DNA of 64,000 nt, taken from positions 1-64,000 of the forward strand of contig JADZEX010000045.1 of NCBI GenBank assembly GCA_020850355.1, written 5' to 3'. This document shows positions 52,408 to 61,429 of this stretch, piece after piece. The notes below the pieces were generated by a model that was not told the DNA's origin, did no database searches, and worked only from the letters and a program-made list of their open reading frames with translations. Positions within the stretch are counted from its first letter, which is position 1; each line of letters opens with the position of its first letter. The DNA is from Fimbriimonadaceae bacterium. Lineage in GTDB: Bacteria > Armatimonadota > UBA10988. A program made the translations under genes and the position numbers.

Positions 52408-54117
52408 TCAGCCGGCCTCGAGGTGGAGGTCCTCGACCATGATCTGCGGCTGCCGCCGGCCCTGCCAGGAGTCGATCCCGAGGCTGCCGGCGACCGACAC
52501 GGCGCTGCCCTCGTGGAGCCGCTCGGCCAGCCGGCCCTGGCGGGGCCAGAAGGCCTTCAGGCGGGTCTCGCGGCCGTCCACGCCAAACTGCAACTGCAGG
52601 TGCTGCCCATCGCGCGTGGCCGCGACGCGCTGCAGGCGGAGTCCCCGCATCTCGAACAGCGGTTCGGGGTTGCCCTCACCGAACGGCGCCAAGGTGGCCA
52701 GTTGCTCCGCCAGTTCGATGGTCAGGGCGCTCCCCTTGACGGCGCACTCGGTCTGGATCTGCGGCACCAGGGCATCGGCGGTGACCTGCTGCTTGACCGC
52801 GCTGTCGAACCGTTCGACGAGCGCCGGAAGCTGCGCCCGCGTGAGCGTCAGCCCGGCTGCCCGGGGGTGTCCGCCAAAGCGCTCCAGCAGATCGGCGCAA
52901 GCCGTCAGCGCGGCGTGCAAGTTGACCGCGGCGGTACTTCGGCCGGAGCCCTTGACGGTGTCACCCGTGATGCTCAGCGCCAGCACCGGCCGGTGGTGCT
53001 GCCGGCTGAGGCGCCCGGCGACCAGGCCCAGCACCCCCTCATGCCAACCTTCGGCGGCCACCACCAGGCCCCAGGTGTCGTGCAGGCTCTGGCCCGCGAC
53101 AATCTGCTCGGCTTCCAGGGCGAGGCGCTCTTCCAGCTCGCGCCGCTCGCGGTTCAGTTGTTCCAAAGCCTCAGCGATCTGGAAGGCCTCGGCGCGGCTG
53201 CTGGTGACCAACAGCCGATAGGCCTGATCGGCGGACTCCAGGCGGCCAGGGGCGTTCAGCCGCGGCCCGATCCCGAAGCCGATGTCGCGGGCGGTCAGGG
53301 TGCGATCGGCACCCAGCCGGGCGACCTCCAGCAGCGCCTGCAAGCCGACGATGCCGGTCCGCGGCAAGGTCGCCAGCCCGCGCTGCACGAGGTGGCGGTT
53401 CTCGCCGCGCAACGGCATCACATCGGCGACGGTGCCGATCGCGGCCAGCTCGTGGAGGTCCTGACAGGAAGCAAAGTCGTAGTCGAGCAGCTCTGCCACC
53501 GCGCCGCAGACTTTGTGGATCACGGCGGCGCCGCAGAGGTCCTTGAAAGGATACGTCGACTCCGCCCGGTGCGGGTTGACCGCCGGCACCTTCGGCAGCC
53601 GGGCGGGCACCTGATGGTGATCGGTGACGATCACCGCCGTCCCGAGCGCCACCGCGGTGTCGATCTCCTCGGCCGACGCAATGCCGCAGTCGACCGTCAC
53701 GATCAGCCCAGGCTTGTGCCTCGTGACGATTTCGACCACGGCCTTGGCATTGACCCCGTAGCCCTCGTCGAAGCGGTCCGGCACGTAGTAGCTGTGGGGC
53801 ACCTCGAAGCGCGCCAGAAACCGCGACAGCAGCGCGCCGGCGCAGGTGCCATCGGCATCGTAGTCGCCGTAAATGACGACCTTCTCACGGTGCCGGATGG
53901 CCTCCGCCAGACGGGCGGCAGCGGCGTCCAGGTCGGGGATGCCGGAGGGATCGGCGGGCGCCAGCCGGCTGGGCTCCAAGAAGGCCGGAATCTCGGCTGC
54001 GGTCAGGCCGCGGTTGAGGAGGATGTGGGCCACCACGGGGTGCAGGCCGAGCGACTGCTGCAGCGCGAGGGCCTCGTCGCGGCGGCTGGGCGCGAGTTGC
54101 CAGACCGGACGCCTCAC
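52408..54117 (-). CDS. recJ: Single-stranded-DNA-specific exonuclease RecJ
   Basis: 5'-3' exonuclease of recombination and mismatch repair. 569 aa. DHH-family motifs: VVIYGDYDADGTCAGALL (motif I), VTVDCGI, VTDHHQVP (motif III), and the DHHA1 part GRSTAAVNLHAAL and FGGHPRAAGLTL. The C-terminal OB fold (RETRLKAFWPRQG) is present. GTG start overlaps the upstream stop (GTGA). Confidence 0.96.
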   Translation of the reverse strand: MRRPVWQLAPSRRDEALALQQSLGLHPVVAHILLNRGLTAAEIPAFLEPSRLAPADPSGIPDLDAAAARLAEAIRHREKVVIYGDYDADGTCAGALLSRFLARFEVPHSYYVPDRFDEGYGVNAKAVVEIVTRHKPGLIVTVDCGIASAEEIDTAVALGTAVIVTDHHQVPARLPKVPAVNPHRAESTYPFKDLCGAAVIHKVCGAVAELLDYDFASCQDLHELAAIGTVADVMPLRGENRHLVQRGLATLPRTGIVGLQALLEVARLGADRTLTARDIGFGIGPRLNAPGRLESADQAYRLLVTSSRAEAFQIAEALEQLNRERRELEERLALEAEQIVAGQSLHDTWGLVVAAEGWHEGVLGLVAGRLSRQHHRPVLALSITGDTVKGSGRSTAAVNLHAALTACADLLERFGGHPRAAGLTLTRAQLPALVERFDSAVKQQVTADALVPQIQTECAVKGSALTIELAEQLATLAPFGEGNPEPLFEMRGLRLQRVAATRDGQHLQLQFGVDGRETRLKAFWPRQGRLAERLHEGSAVSVAGSLGIDSWQGRRQPQIMVEDLHLEAG

Positions 54118-54617
54118 GACCGACTGCCGGCCCCGCGGCGAGCCTGCTCGGCCGCGGCTTCCTCACGGGCGATCTGTCGGATGTCGACGCCACCGGCCAC
54201 AATGTCGTCGGCCGGTTGTTCCATCAACCGCCGGTGCGGGTCGAGGCCCCCGATGATCTCGTCGTAGCGCTCGCGAAGTACGGGCAGCGCCGCTTCGAGA
54301 GCGCGGTTGGCGGCGCTCAGCTTACGGCGGTCCTGCTGCAGCGCTTCGTTGCTGGACCGCAGCACCCCGAGCCGGCCACCGACGCTGGCCAGGGCCGCCA
54401 GCACCCCCATCAGGGCGCCGAACCCGAAGGTCGCGATGAGCAGCTCACCGAGCCGTGTCTCGATCATCTTGCCGCCGCCCACCCGCAGTTGGAGCCACTG
54501 GCCTTCGGCAGCCGTGATCACCCGGAGCGGGCTCCAGTTCAGCCACACGAAGATGGCGAACAGCAGCACCGGCAGCACCACCAAGAGGGTCACAACGCTG
54601 ATTCGGCCTCGACTCAT
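54114..54617 (-). CDS. LapA-like two-helix membrane protein with coiled coil
   Basis: 167 aa. Two transmembrane segments (VVTLLVVLPVLLFAIFVWL and IATFGFGALMGVLAALASV) are followed by a coiled coil (NEALQQDRRKLSAANRALEAAL) and a charged tail. The topology matches LapA/DUF1049-type proteins linked to LPS assembly, which would fit the TPR/ligase gene downstream. The true start is ATG 54617; the longer reading runs into a parS site. First gene of the recJ operon. Confidence 0.55.
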   Translation of the reverse strand: MSRGRISVVTLLVVLPVLLFAIFVWLNWSPLRVITAAEGQWLQLRVGGGKMIETRLGELLIATFGFGALMGVLAALASVGGRLGVLRSSNEALQQDRRKLSAANRALEAALPVLRERYDEIIGGLDPHRRLMEQPADDIVAGGVDIRQIAREEAAAEQARRGAGSRS

Positions 54618-54690
54618 CGCCTGGTCGCCGGGGGGCAGGAATGGCCGGAGTATACCGACCCGCTGGCCCGCCGTCAACCGGCGCGGCGGC

Positions 54691-54785
54691 TGTTTCACGT
54701 GAAACAGCCGCCGCCTGGGCAGGCCGGCAGCGACCCACGCCGGGCGCCCCGGCCCGGGCAGCCGCGTGCTGTTTCACGTGAAACC
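54691..54785. other. parS: parS cluster 11 (two sites)
   Basis: Sites at 54691-54706 (perfect, within a perfect 32-bp palindrome 54683-54714) and 54770-54785 (last base C), 79 bp apart, in the divergent gap between the LapA-like gene and hom. Confidence 0.92.
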
Positions 54786-54860
54786 CGGCGATCCGCGTGG
54801 GAGCGGGCGGGCGGGACCGCGTGCCGCCGCGCCGGGGTCGCCGATTCGCGGCGGAAGGTG

Positions 54861-54866
54861 TAGAAT
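54861..54866 (+). promoter_or_regulatory. Possible -10 box of hom
   Basis: TAGAAT preceded directly by TG, with no convincing -35. It gives a leader of about 23 nt before the ATG at 54896. Confidence 0.35.
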
Positions 54867-54895
54867 GCCGCTTCCGAAGCATGGGAAGCTGGCGC

Positions 54896-56209
54896 ATGAA
54901 ACCGGTGAACGTGGGGCTCTTGGGGATCGGCACGGTCGGGGGTGGGACGTTTCGGGTGTTGCAGCGCAACGCGGCCGAGATCACGCGCCGCGCGGGTCGC
55001 CCGATTGTCATGCACACGGTCGCCGAGCGTGACCTGGCCCGCGCGCAGAGCCTGGTGTTTGGTGCTTGCCAAGTGGTCGACGATGCCTTCGCGACCTGCC
55101 GCAACCCCGAAATCGACATCATCGTCGAGCTGATCGGCGGGACCGGGGTGGCCCGCGAGCTGATCCTCGAGGCAATCGCCCACGGCAAGCATGTCGTGAC
55201 AGCCAACAAGCACCTGCTGGCGAAGCACGGCAACGAGATCTTCGCGGCCGCGCAGCGACACAACGTGATGGTCGGCTTCGAGGCGGCCGTGGCCGGCGGC
55301 ATTCCGATCATCAAAGCGCTGCGCGAGGGGCTCACGGCGAACCGGCTGGAGTGGGCGGCTGGGATCATCAACGGCACCAGCAACTTCATCCTGAGCGAGA
55401 TGCGCGAAAAGGGCCTGAGCTTCGAGGCCGTGCTGGCCGAGGCACAGCGGCTCGGCTACGCCGAGGCCGACCCGACCTTCGACATCGAGGGGATCGACGC
55501 CGCGCACAAGTTGACCATCATGGCGGCGATCGCCTTTGGCGTCCCGATGCAGTTCGAGAAGGCCTACATCGAGGGCATCAGCAAGCTGGAACCGGCCGAC
55601 ATCGAGTATGCGGAGAGCCTCGGCTACCGCATCAAGCTGCTCGGCATCACCAAGCGCACGCCGGCCGGGATCGAGCTGCGGGTGCATCCGACGCTGATCT
55701 CCGCGAAGCGGCTGATCGCCAACGTGGAGGGCGTGATGAACGCCATCCTCGTGAAGGGCGACGCGGTGGGCGTCACGATGTACTACGGCGCGGGCGCCGG
55801 GAGCGAGCCGACGGCCTCGGCGGTGGTCGCCGATCTGGTCGACTTGGCCCGCATGTTGACCGCCGATCCCGAGCACCGCGTGCCGCATCTGGCGTTCCAG
55901 CCGGACCAGCTCTGCGACCTGCCAGTGCTGCCGATCGAGGCGGTCGAGACGTCCTACTACCTGCGTCTGAAGGTGGTCGACCGGCCGGGCGTGATGGCCG
56001 ACATCGCCCGCCTCCTGAGTGACCACGGCATCAGCATCGAGGCCTTGCTGCAGCGCGAGCCGCCGGAGGGTGAGGACCGCGTCGACATCATCATGTTGAC
56101 CCACCGCACCCTCGAGGCCCGGATCGTGGCGGCGCTGGCCGCGATTGCTGAGCTGCCGGTGGTCGAGCCGCAGATCACCCGACTGCGCGTTGAGGACCTG
56201 CGCGGCTAA
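54896..56209 (+). CDS. hom: Homoserine dehydrogenase
   Basis: Reduces aspartate semialdehyde to homoserine for Thr/Met synthesis. 437 aa. NAD(P)-binding GLLGIGTVGGGTF at the N-terminus, then VVTANKHLLA, the catalytic region AAVAGGIPIIKALREGL, IINGTSNFIL and GYAEADPTFDIEGIDAAHKL. A C-terminal ACT domain (LKVVDRPGVMADIARLLSDHGISIE) indicates feedback control by amino acids. ATG 54896 is preferred because it starts the Rossmann strand; ATG 54881 is possible. Confidence 0.95.
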   Translation: MKPVNVGLLGIGTVGGGTFRVLQRNAAEITRRAGRPIVMHTVAERDLARAQSLVFGACQVVDDAFATCRNPEIDIIVELIGGTGVARELILEAIAHGKHVVTANKHLLAKHGNEIFAAAQRHNVMVGFEAAVAGGIPIIKALREGLTANRLEWAAGIINGTSNFILSEMREKGLSFEAVLAEAQRLGYAEADPTFDIEGIDAAHKLTIMAAIAFGVPMQFEKAYIEGISKLEPADIEYAESLGYRIKLLGITKRTPAGIELRVHPTLISAKRLIANVEGVMNAILVKGDAVGVTMYYGAGAGSEPTASAVVADLVDLARMLTADPEHRVPHLAFQPDQLCDLPVLPIEAVETSYYLRLKVVDRPGVMADIARLLSDHGISIEALLQREPPEGEDRVDIIMLTHRTLEARIVAALAAIAELPVVEPQITRLRVEDLRG

Positions 56210-56264
56210 GGCCTCGGCAGGAGCTGCCGGGGCGGCTGGTGAAGCCGCTGCCGGGAGCCTGTCG

Positions 56265-59111
56265 ATGCGCTGCCTGCTGTGCCTCGCCCTGTTGAGTTGG
56301 CCAGCCTGGGCCGGGCCTGCCGTCCACTGGTCGTCCAGTCCGGTGCAACCGGGCGAGGCCGTCATGCTGATCGGCGATGACCTCGCGCCGCGGCCGCAGG
56401 TCGTCGTGGAGCGACTCGCCGACAGCCCGCCGGGCAGCGTCCCCCGTGGGGCCACGGTTTCCAGCAAAGCAACCGCCGTCACGCTGCTCCAGAGCGACGC
56501 GCAGGCGGCCAAGTTCGTGCTGCCGCCCGGCCGCCCGGGGCTCTGTGCCTGGCGTCTCCAGACCGCCGCCGGCACCGTCGCCGGGCTGCTCAACCGCCCG
56601 CAGCCGTGGTGGGCCCAAGGACCTGCCCTGGGCAGCGGCACGCCCGGCGCGGTGCTACGGCTTGGCGGGATTTGCCTGCGTGGTGGCACGCCGACGGTGC
56701 TGCTGAGCGGCCCACGCACCCTCGCCCTGCCGGCCAGCGGCGACGCCTGGTGCCTGGCGACGACACTACCGGCGACCTTGCCGGCGGGGGCCTACCAGGT
56801 GCGGGTCCACAGCGGCTGGGGTGGGCCGGCCGGCTGGAGCGACCCCCTCAGCCTCCGCGTTACGACGGCCGCTGCCTGGCCAACGCGACGCTTCGATGCC
56901 GTGGCCGGCGGCGCTGACCCGACCGGGGTCGACGATGCGACCGAGGCGCTGCAGGCGGTGCTGGACGCCGCCGGGCGGGCTGGCGGCGGCGTCGTCTGGC
57001 TGCCGCGCGGGCGGTACCAGGTCAGCGCGACGCTGACGATTCCGCGGTTCACGGCGCTGCGCGGCGAACGGCAGGACCTGACGGCGCTCTTCTGGCCGGA
57101 CCTGCCCAAACCGCCAGCCGCCCTGCTGCGCGGATCCAACTCCTTCGCCATCGAGGATTTGACGGTCTACGCCACGCAGCACGAGCACGTCATCGTGGGC
57201 GACCTGGGCGATCAGCCGGACGCCGGGAACGTGCGCCTGCTGCGAGTCCGGGTGCGCGCCAACGCCTGGCGGGGGCATCTCTCGCCCGAGCAGGTCGACG
57301 CACAGCTCCGGGCCCAGTTGAAGCTCTCGACCGGCGGCGGCGACACCGTGCGCCTGGGCGGCGCCAACCTCGAGATTGCCGAGTGCGACCTCTATGGCTC
57401 CGGGCGCTGCCTCTACCTGATGCGCGTCCGCGGCGCGCGGGTCCACCACAACCAGCTCTACAACGGGCGCTGGGGCTGGTACTGCTTTTCCGGCAGCGAC
57501 GGCCTGGTGTTTGAGGACAACCATCTGACCGGCGCCGACCTGCAATCGACCGGTGGCGGGCTCAACTGCCTCGACGGCTCGACCAGTTCGCAACACGTCT
57601 ACTACGCCCGCAACCAGCTCCGCCTGATGCATGGCTGGGACCGCGAGGCGATGACCAGCGACGCCGGCGGTGGCGCCTACTGCGGCGCCGTCAGCGCGGT
57701 GGACGGCGCCACGTTAACCCTGGCGGGCGATCCCGCCGTGGCCAACCGGAGCTGGGCCGGCGCCGGGCTGTTCATCCTGGCCGGTCGCGGCCGGGGCCAG
57801 TACCGGCGGGTCGTGGCCGTCGACGACCGCACGGTGACCGTCGACTCACCGTGGCAGGTCGCGCCCGACGCCAGCTCCACGGTCACCCTCACGATGCTGC
57901 AGCGCCGCTACCTGTTCATCGACAACCAGTTCGCCGACGCCGGCGTGGCGATCCAGCTCTACGGCATGGCCTGCGAGCACGTCTGTGCCGGCAACACCTC
58001 GGAACGGACCGCTGGCTTCCACAACTTCGGCATGAACTACCACGGCATCCAGCCCTCCTGGTACATCCAGTGGCTGCGCAACCGCATCACCGAGGGCAAC
58101 GTCTACCGCAGCGGTCACGACAACTATCAGCTCGCTGGCGAGGCCCACCTCGGCGTCTTCTGCCTGCCGCCCAGCGCTGCCTGGCAGACTCCGCTGACCC
58201 TCGGCACGGTCGTGCGGGGCAACCAACTGCTGGGCAACGCGCACCTGGCGATCGGTGGCAGCGACCCGTACAACCCGGCCTACGGCGAGCCGCTGGTCCA
58301 GGAAGTGCTGTGCGAGGGCAACACCATCTGCGACAGCGCCGTGGGGATCGACCTGCGGCGGGCCGCGCGCGGCGTGGTGCTGCGCAACAACCGCACCGAG
58401 CGGGTCGCCGAGCCGCTGCGCGATGAGGTCGAGCGCCAGCGCCAGGACGCCGCGCGGCTCGCCAAGCTGCTGCAGGAGCCGACCCCGCTGGCGGCCTGGT
58501 CCGGCGACGAGCTGCGCGGCCGGCGGGTGCCCGACAGCACGGGTCACGGCTTCGACCTGCTGATCAACGGACCGGTGACGCTCGAGCCCGGTCGCCTCGG
58601 CCAGGCCCTGCGGTTGCGCGACCAGGCCTTCCTGAGCCGCGCCGACGCGGCGGTCTTCAACACCCCTAACCTGACCTGGTCGGCCTGGATCCGAGCCGAC
58701 ACCGTGGCCGGCCGGCAGGGGCTGTTCGTGAAGCGCCTGCACGGTACCACCGCGCCGTTCGTGGTCTCGCTCTGGGACGGCAGCCTCGACTTCGAGGCGA
58801 CCGCCACAACGGGCAGTTGGAGCTTCAACTTCCGCAGCCCGGCGGCCATCCAGGCCGGCGTCTGGCAGCACGTCGCAGTCGTCGCCCAGGCCGGCGTTGG
58901 GATCAGTCTGTACGTCAACGGGCAGCTCGTCGCCAGCAAGGCCCATGACGGCGAGCGGCTGGCCAACTTGGAGCCGCTGGTGATCGGTCGCGAGGCCTGG
59001 GACGGTCGGCAGAGCGTCCACGTCCCGTGCTGGTTCAGCGGACTGCTTGACGACCTCCGCGTCTGGGGGCGTGCCCTGTCAGCCGCCGAAGTGGCCGCGC
59101 TGGCCCGGTAG
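56265..59111 (+). CDS. Secreted beta-helix protein with C-terminal LamG domain
   Basis: 948 aa with a signal peptide (MRCLLCLALLSWPAWA). An Ig/TIG-like N-terminal part (about 20-200) precedes a right-handed parallel beta-helix of the pectate-lyase-3 type: FDAVAGGADPTGVDDATEALQAVLDAA, then GGVVWLPRGRY and many N-x-L/I coils. It ends with a LamG/concanavalin-like domain (LTWSAWIRADTVAGRQGLF ... GLLDDLRVWGRALSAAEV). Probably a cell-surface polysaccharide-binding or -cleaving protein. GGGAG precedes the ATG. It follows hom by 55 bp but is functionally unrelated. Confidence 0.8.
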   Translation: MRCLLCLALLSWPAWAGPAVHWSSSPVQPGEAVMLIGDDLAPRPQVVVERLADSPPGSVPRGATVSSKATAVTLLQSDAQAAKFVLPPGRPGLCAWRLQTAAGTVAGLLNRPQPWWAQGPALGSGTPGAVLRLGGICLRGGTPTVLLSGPRTLALPASGDAWCLATTLPATLPAGAYQVRVHSGWGGPAGWSDPLSLRVTTAAAWPTRRFDAVAGGADPTGVDDATEALQAVLDAAGRAGGGVVWLPRGRYQVSATLTIPRFTALRGERQDLTALFWPDLPKPPAALLRGSNSFAIEDLTVYATQHEHVIVGDLGDQPDAGNVRLLRVRVRANAWRGHLSPEQVDAQLRAQLKLSTGGGDTVRLGGANLEIAECDLYGSGRCLYLMRVRGARVHHNQLYNGRWGWYCFSGSDGLVFEDNHLTGADLQSTGGGLNCLDGSTSSQHVYYARNQLRLMHGWDREAMTSDAGGGAYCGAVSAVDGATLTLAGDPAVANRSWAGAGLFILAGRGRGQYRRVVAVDDRTVTVDSPWQVAPDASSTVTLTMLQRRYLFIDNQFADAGVAIQLYGMACEHVCAGNTSERTAGFHNFGMNYHGIQPSWYIQWLRNRITEGNVYRSGHDNYQLAGEAHLGVFCLPPSAAWQTPLTLGTVVRGNQLLGNAHLAIGGSDPYNPAYGEPLVQEVLCEGNTICDSAVGIDLRRAARGVVLRNNRTERVAEPLRDEVERQRQDAARLAKLLQEPTPLAAWSGDELRGRRVPDSTGHGFDLLINGPVTLEPGRLGQALRLRDQAFLSRADAAVFNTPNLTWSAWIRADTVAGRQGLFVKRLHGTTAPFVVSLWDGSLDFEATATTGSWSFNFRSPAAIQAGVWQHVAVVAQAGVGISLYVNGQLVASKAHDGERLANLEPLVIGREAWDGRQSVHVPCWFSGLLDDLRVWGRALSAAEVAALAR

Positions 59112-59151
59112 GCAGCGCCCGTTGGCCGACGAACAGCCGGCCCACCGTACC

Positions 59152-59331
59152 TGTTTCACGTGAAACACCAGCGGGCCAGGCGGCGCGGCACCCGCTGGAC
59201 CAGATGGCTGTTTCACGTGAAACAGCGGCTGCCGCCCGGCTTGTTGGCGGGCCTCACCTGTTTCACGTGAAACACCAGCGGGCCAGGCGGCGCGGCACCG
59301 GCCGGAACAGGCGCCTGTTTCACGTGAAACA
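59152..59331. repeat. parS: parS cluster 12: four-site array
   Basis: Four perfect sites at 59152-59167, 59209-59224, 59259-59274 and 59316-59331 (spacing 57, 50, 57 bp) in a convergent gap. The spacers after sites 1 and 3 begin with the same 25 bp or so (CCAGCGGGCCAGGCGGCGCG...), so a unit of about 107 bp was duplicated. Site 4 lies in a perfect 26-bp palindrome (59311-59336) touching the stop codon of the next gene. Confidence 0.93.
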
Positions 59332-59335
59332 GGCG

Positions 59336-61429
59336 CTACCGCACGGCTTCCAACTGGTCCCACTCGACCCAGCCGTCGCGCGTCGGGCCGTTGTCGAGCT
59401 GCACGACGTAGACGCTCTCCCAGGTCAGCGGTTGCTTCAGACCGCGGGGCAGCGCGGCTTCGACCAGCGTCCAACCGGTCGGGACCGGCCCCTCGAGCAG
59501 CGTGAAGGTCGAGCGCTGGCCGTTGCCGTCCAGCACGGCGGCGCGCAGCCAGGTCGGCTGGCCGTCGCCGCGCACGCGGCAGCGCAGCGTGAAGGCCCCG
59601 CCGATCGCTCGGTCGAGGCGCAGGTAGGCGGCCCGGGTGGTCTTCGCGTCGGTCAAGCGATAGGTCAGCCGAGCGGCCCTGCCACCTTCGGCCGCGTCGG
59701 TCGCCAGCAGTTCCACGCTGCCGCTGACGGTCTCTGGGAACCCGTCGAAGCGCACCGCCGGAGCCGCCTCGAAGCCCTCGATCAACTGCGGCGCGGCGAC
59801 CTGCACCGGCACCACCGCCGACGCGCCGTAGCCGCTCACGCGCAGGTTGGCGGTCGATCCCGGCGCGCCAGCGGTGAAGGTCGAGCCCGCCAACTGGCCG
59901 GCCCCCTCCAGGCTCCAGCGCAGCGCCGCCGGGCTCAACAACACCGGCCGGCCGGCCGAGTCTGCTCCGGCCACGGCCAGCTCGGCCTGCTCCCCGGCCA
60001 GCAGCGCCAGCGTGCTGGGCTCGACTCGCAGGCTGGCCACCTGGGCGACCACTTCAACCGCCAGCTCGCCGCGAGCCTGCCCGGCCTGCGCCAGCAGCCG
60101 GCCGCGCCCCGCCGTTGGGCCAGCCTGAAAGGCCTGGCCGTGGAACGCCCCGATCTCGCCCTCAACTGTCACGGTGACCGGCGTATCGGCCGTCAGCGGG
60201 TTGTACAGCGCGTCGGTCAGGCGCACCTGCGGTTGGAAGCTGGCGCCAGGGGCCAGTCGCACCGGGCCGCCGGGCTCGAAGGCCACCGCCGCCGGCTCGC
60301 CCAACGGCCCCAACGAGACCAGCGCCAGCGCGTTGGCGACGCTCCGCTCGCGGCCGTCGCTGGGACGGTTCAGGATACTGCCACGCGCCCAGCAGGTCGT
60401 CGACCCGCCGCCATCGAGGTTGACCCCTTCGCGGCAGCCGAACTCCGCCAGGAGCTTCGCCAGTTCAGGGAAGGTCATGCCGGCCGAGTGCCCCGGCCGT
60501 CGGCCATCGACGGTGACCGCCAGGATGTGCTGGTCGTCGAAGCCCATCGCCGTGCGGGGGTGGCGCGGCTCGTCGGCCTTTGGCTGATACACCAGCTTGC
60601 CGCCCGCCAACAGGATCGGGTGCCCGCCAACCGCTTCGGCCACCGGGACCGCAGGCTCGGTGCTGACCTCGATCCGGAGGCGCTGCCCGACCTGCAGCCG
60701 TCCGAGCGCCGCGGCCGGGGCGCCTTGGGCCGACAGCACCAGACCGTCGGGCGGGATCGCCAGGTCGCCGCGCCCAACCACCGGCGCCGCCGCCACCGCG
60801 GCGTCCAGGCTGCCGTTGGTCGGCACCTTGCCCGACCAGCGCAACAGCACCTCGGTCCCGCCGTCGTCGGTGCGCGTGCTGGGCGACCAGGAGGGTGAGT
60901 AGAGGACCAGCGTGTCGGCGGCGCGGTTGCTGTTGAGGCGGTGGATCGGCAGAGCGTCAGTCGCGCCAGGCAGCAGCAGGCGCAGCGTCGTGCCGAACTC
61001 GCCGATGTACGGCTCGCCGTTGCCCAGCCAGGCGAAGGCGGCGCGGCTGTTGCCAACGCCGAGCAGCTCGCCCTGGCGCACGAACAGCCCAATCGTGACT
61101 CCCTGCGCGGGGCCGCTCATCACGTAGAAGTCGCCGTTGACGGCCGCCACGGCGCGCTGCTGCGGGCTGGTCAGCCGGGCGATCTGCCGGCTGGTCGGCT
61201 CCAGGCCGTAGACCTGGTCGGCCCCATCGGTCGCGCGCAGTGTCAGTCGTCGCTCGGCGCGCTCCCAGTAGAAGCCGTCGATCGCCTGCGGGCCGGCGGT
61301 CCGCCGGATGCGGAACGACCAGGCCCCGGGGTGAATCGGCGTCGCCACCGCATCGGCCGGCAGGTGCAGCGCCGCGGCCGGGCGTAGGGCCCACAGCAAC
61401 ACCACCGCGCCGATTCGTCGCCAGGTCAT
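59336..61429 (-). CDS. Secreted phosphodiester glycosidase (NAGPA-type)
   Basis: 697 aa with a signal peptide (IGAVVLLWALRPAAA). The NAGPA-like domain (about 85-370) carries VAAVNGDFYVMSGPAQG, RTAMGFDDQHILAVTVDGR and the signature GVNLDGGGSTTCWARG. Such enzymes uncover or cleave sugar phosphodiesters. Ig-like beta domains (about 375-530) and a C-terminal carbohydrate-binding-like module (about 535-697) follow. The ATG overlaps the stop of the upstream LarA-like gene (ATGA). Confidence 0.82.
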   Translation of the reverse strand: MTWRRIGAVVLLWALRPAAALHLPADAVATPIHPGAWSFRIRRTAGPQAIDGFYWERAERRLTLRATDGADQVYGLEPTSRQIARLTSPQQRAVAAVNGDFYVMSGPAQGVTIGLFVRQGELLGVGNSRAAFAWLGNGEPYIGEFGTTLRLLLPGATDALPIHRLNSNRAADTLVLYSPSWSPSTRTDDGGTEVLLRWSGKVPTNGSLDAAVAAAPVVGRGDLAIPPDGLVLSAQGAPAAALGRLQVGQRLRIEVSTEPAVPVAEAVGGHPILLAGGKLVYQPKADEPRHPRTAMGFDDQHILAVTVDGRRPGHSAGMTFPELAKLLAEFGCREGVNLDGGGSTTCWARGSILNRPSDGRERSVANALALVSLGPLGEPAAVAFEPGGPVRLAPGASFQPQVRLTDALYNPLTADTPVTVTVEGEIGAFHGQAFQAGPTAGRGRLLAQAGQARGELAVEVVAQVASLRVEPSTLALLAGEQAELAVAGADSAGRPVLLSPAALRWSLEGAGQLAGSTFTAGAPGSTANLRVSGYGASAVVPVQVAAPQLIEGFEAAPAVRFDGFPETVSGSVELLATDAAEGGRAARLTYRLTDAKTTRAAYLRLDRAIGGAFTLRCRVRGDGQPTWLRAAVLDGNGQRSTFTLLEGPVPTGWTLVEAALPRGLKQPLTWESVYVVQLDNGPTRDGWVEWDQLEAVR

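Noticed and set aside
54618-54698. Upstream extension of the LapA-like protein to 54698
   Set aside because: It begins inside a parS site. The ATG at 54617 starts directly before the first membrane helix.
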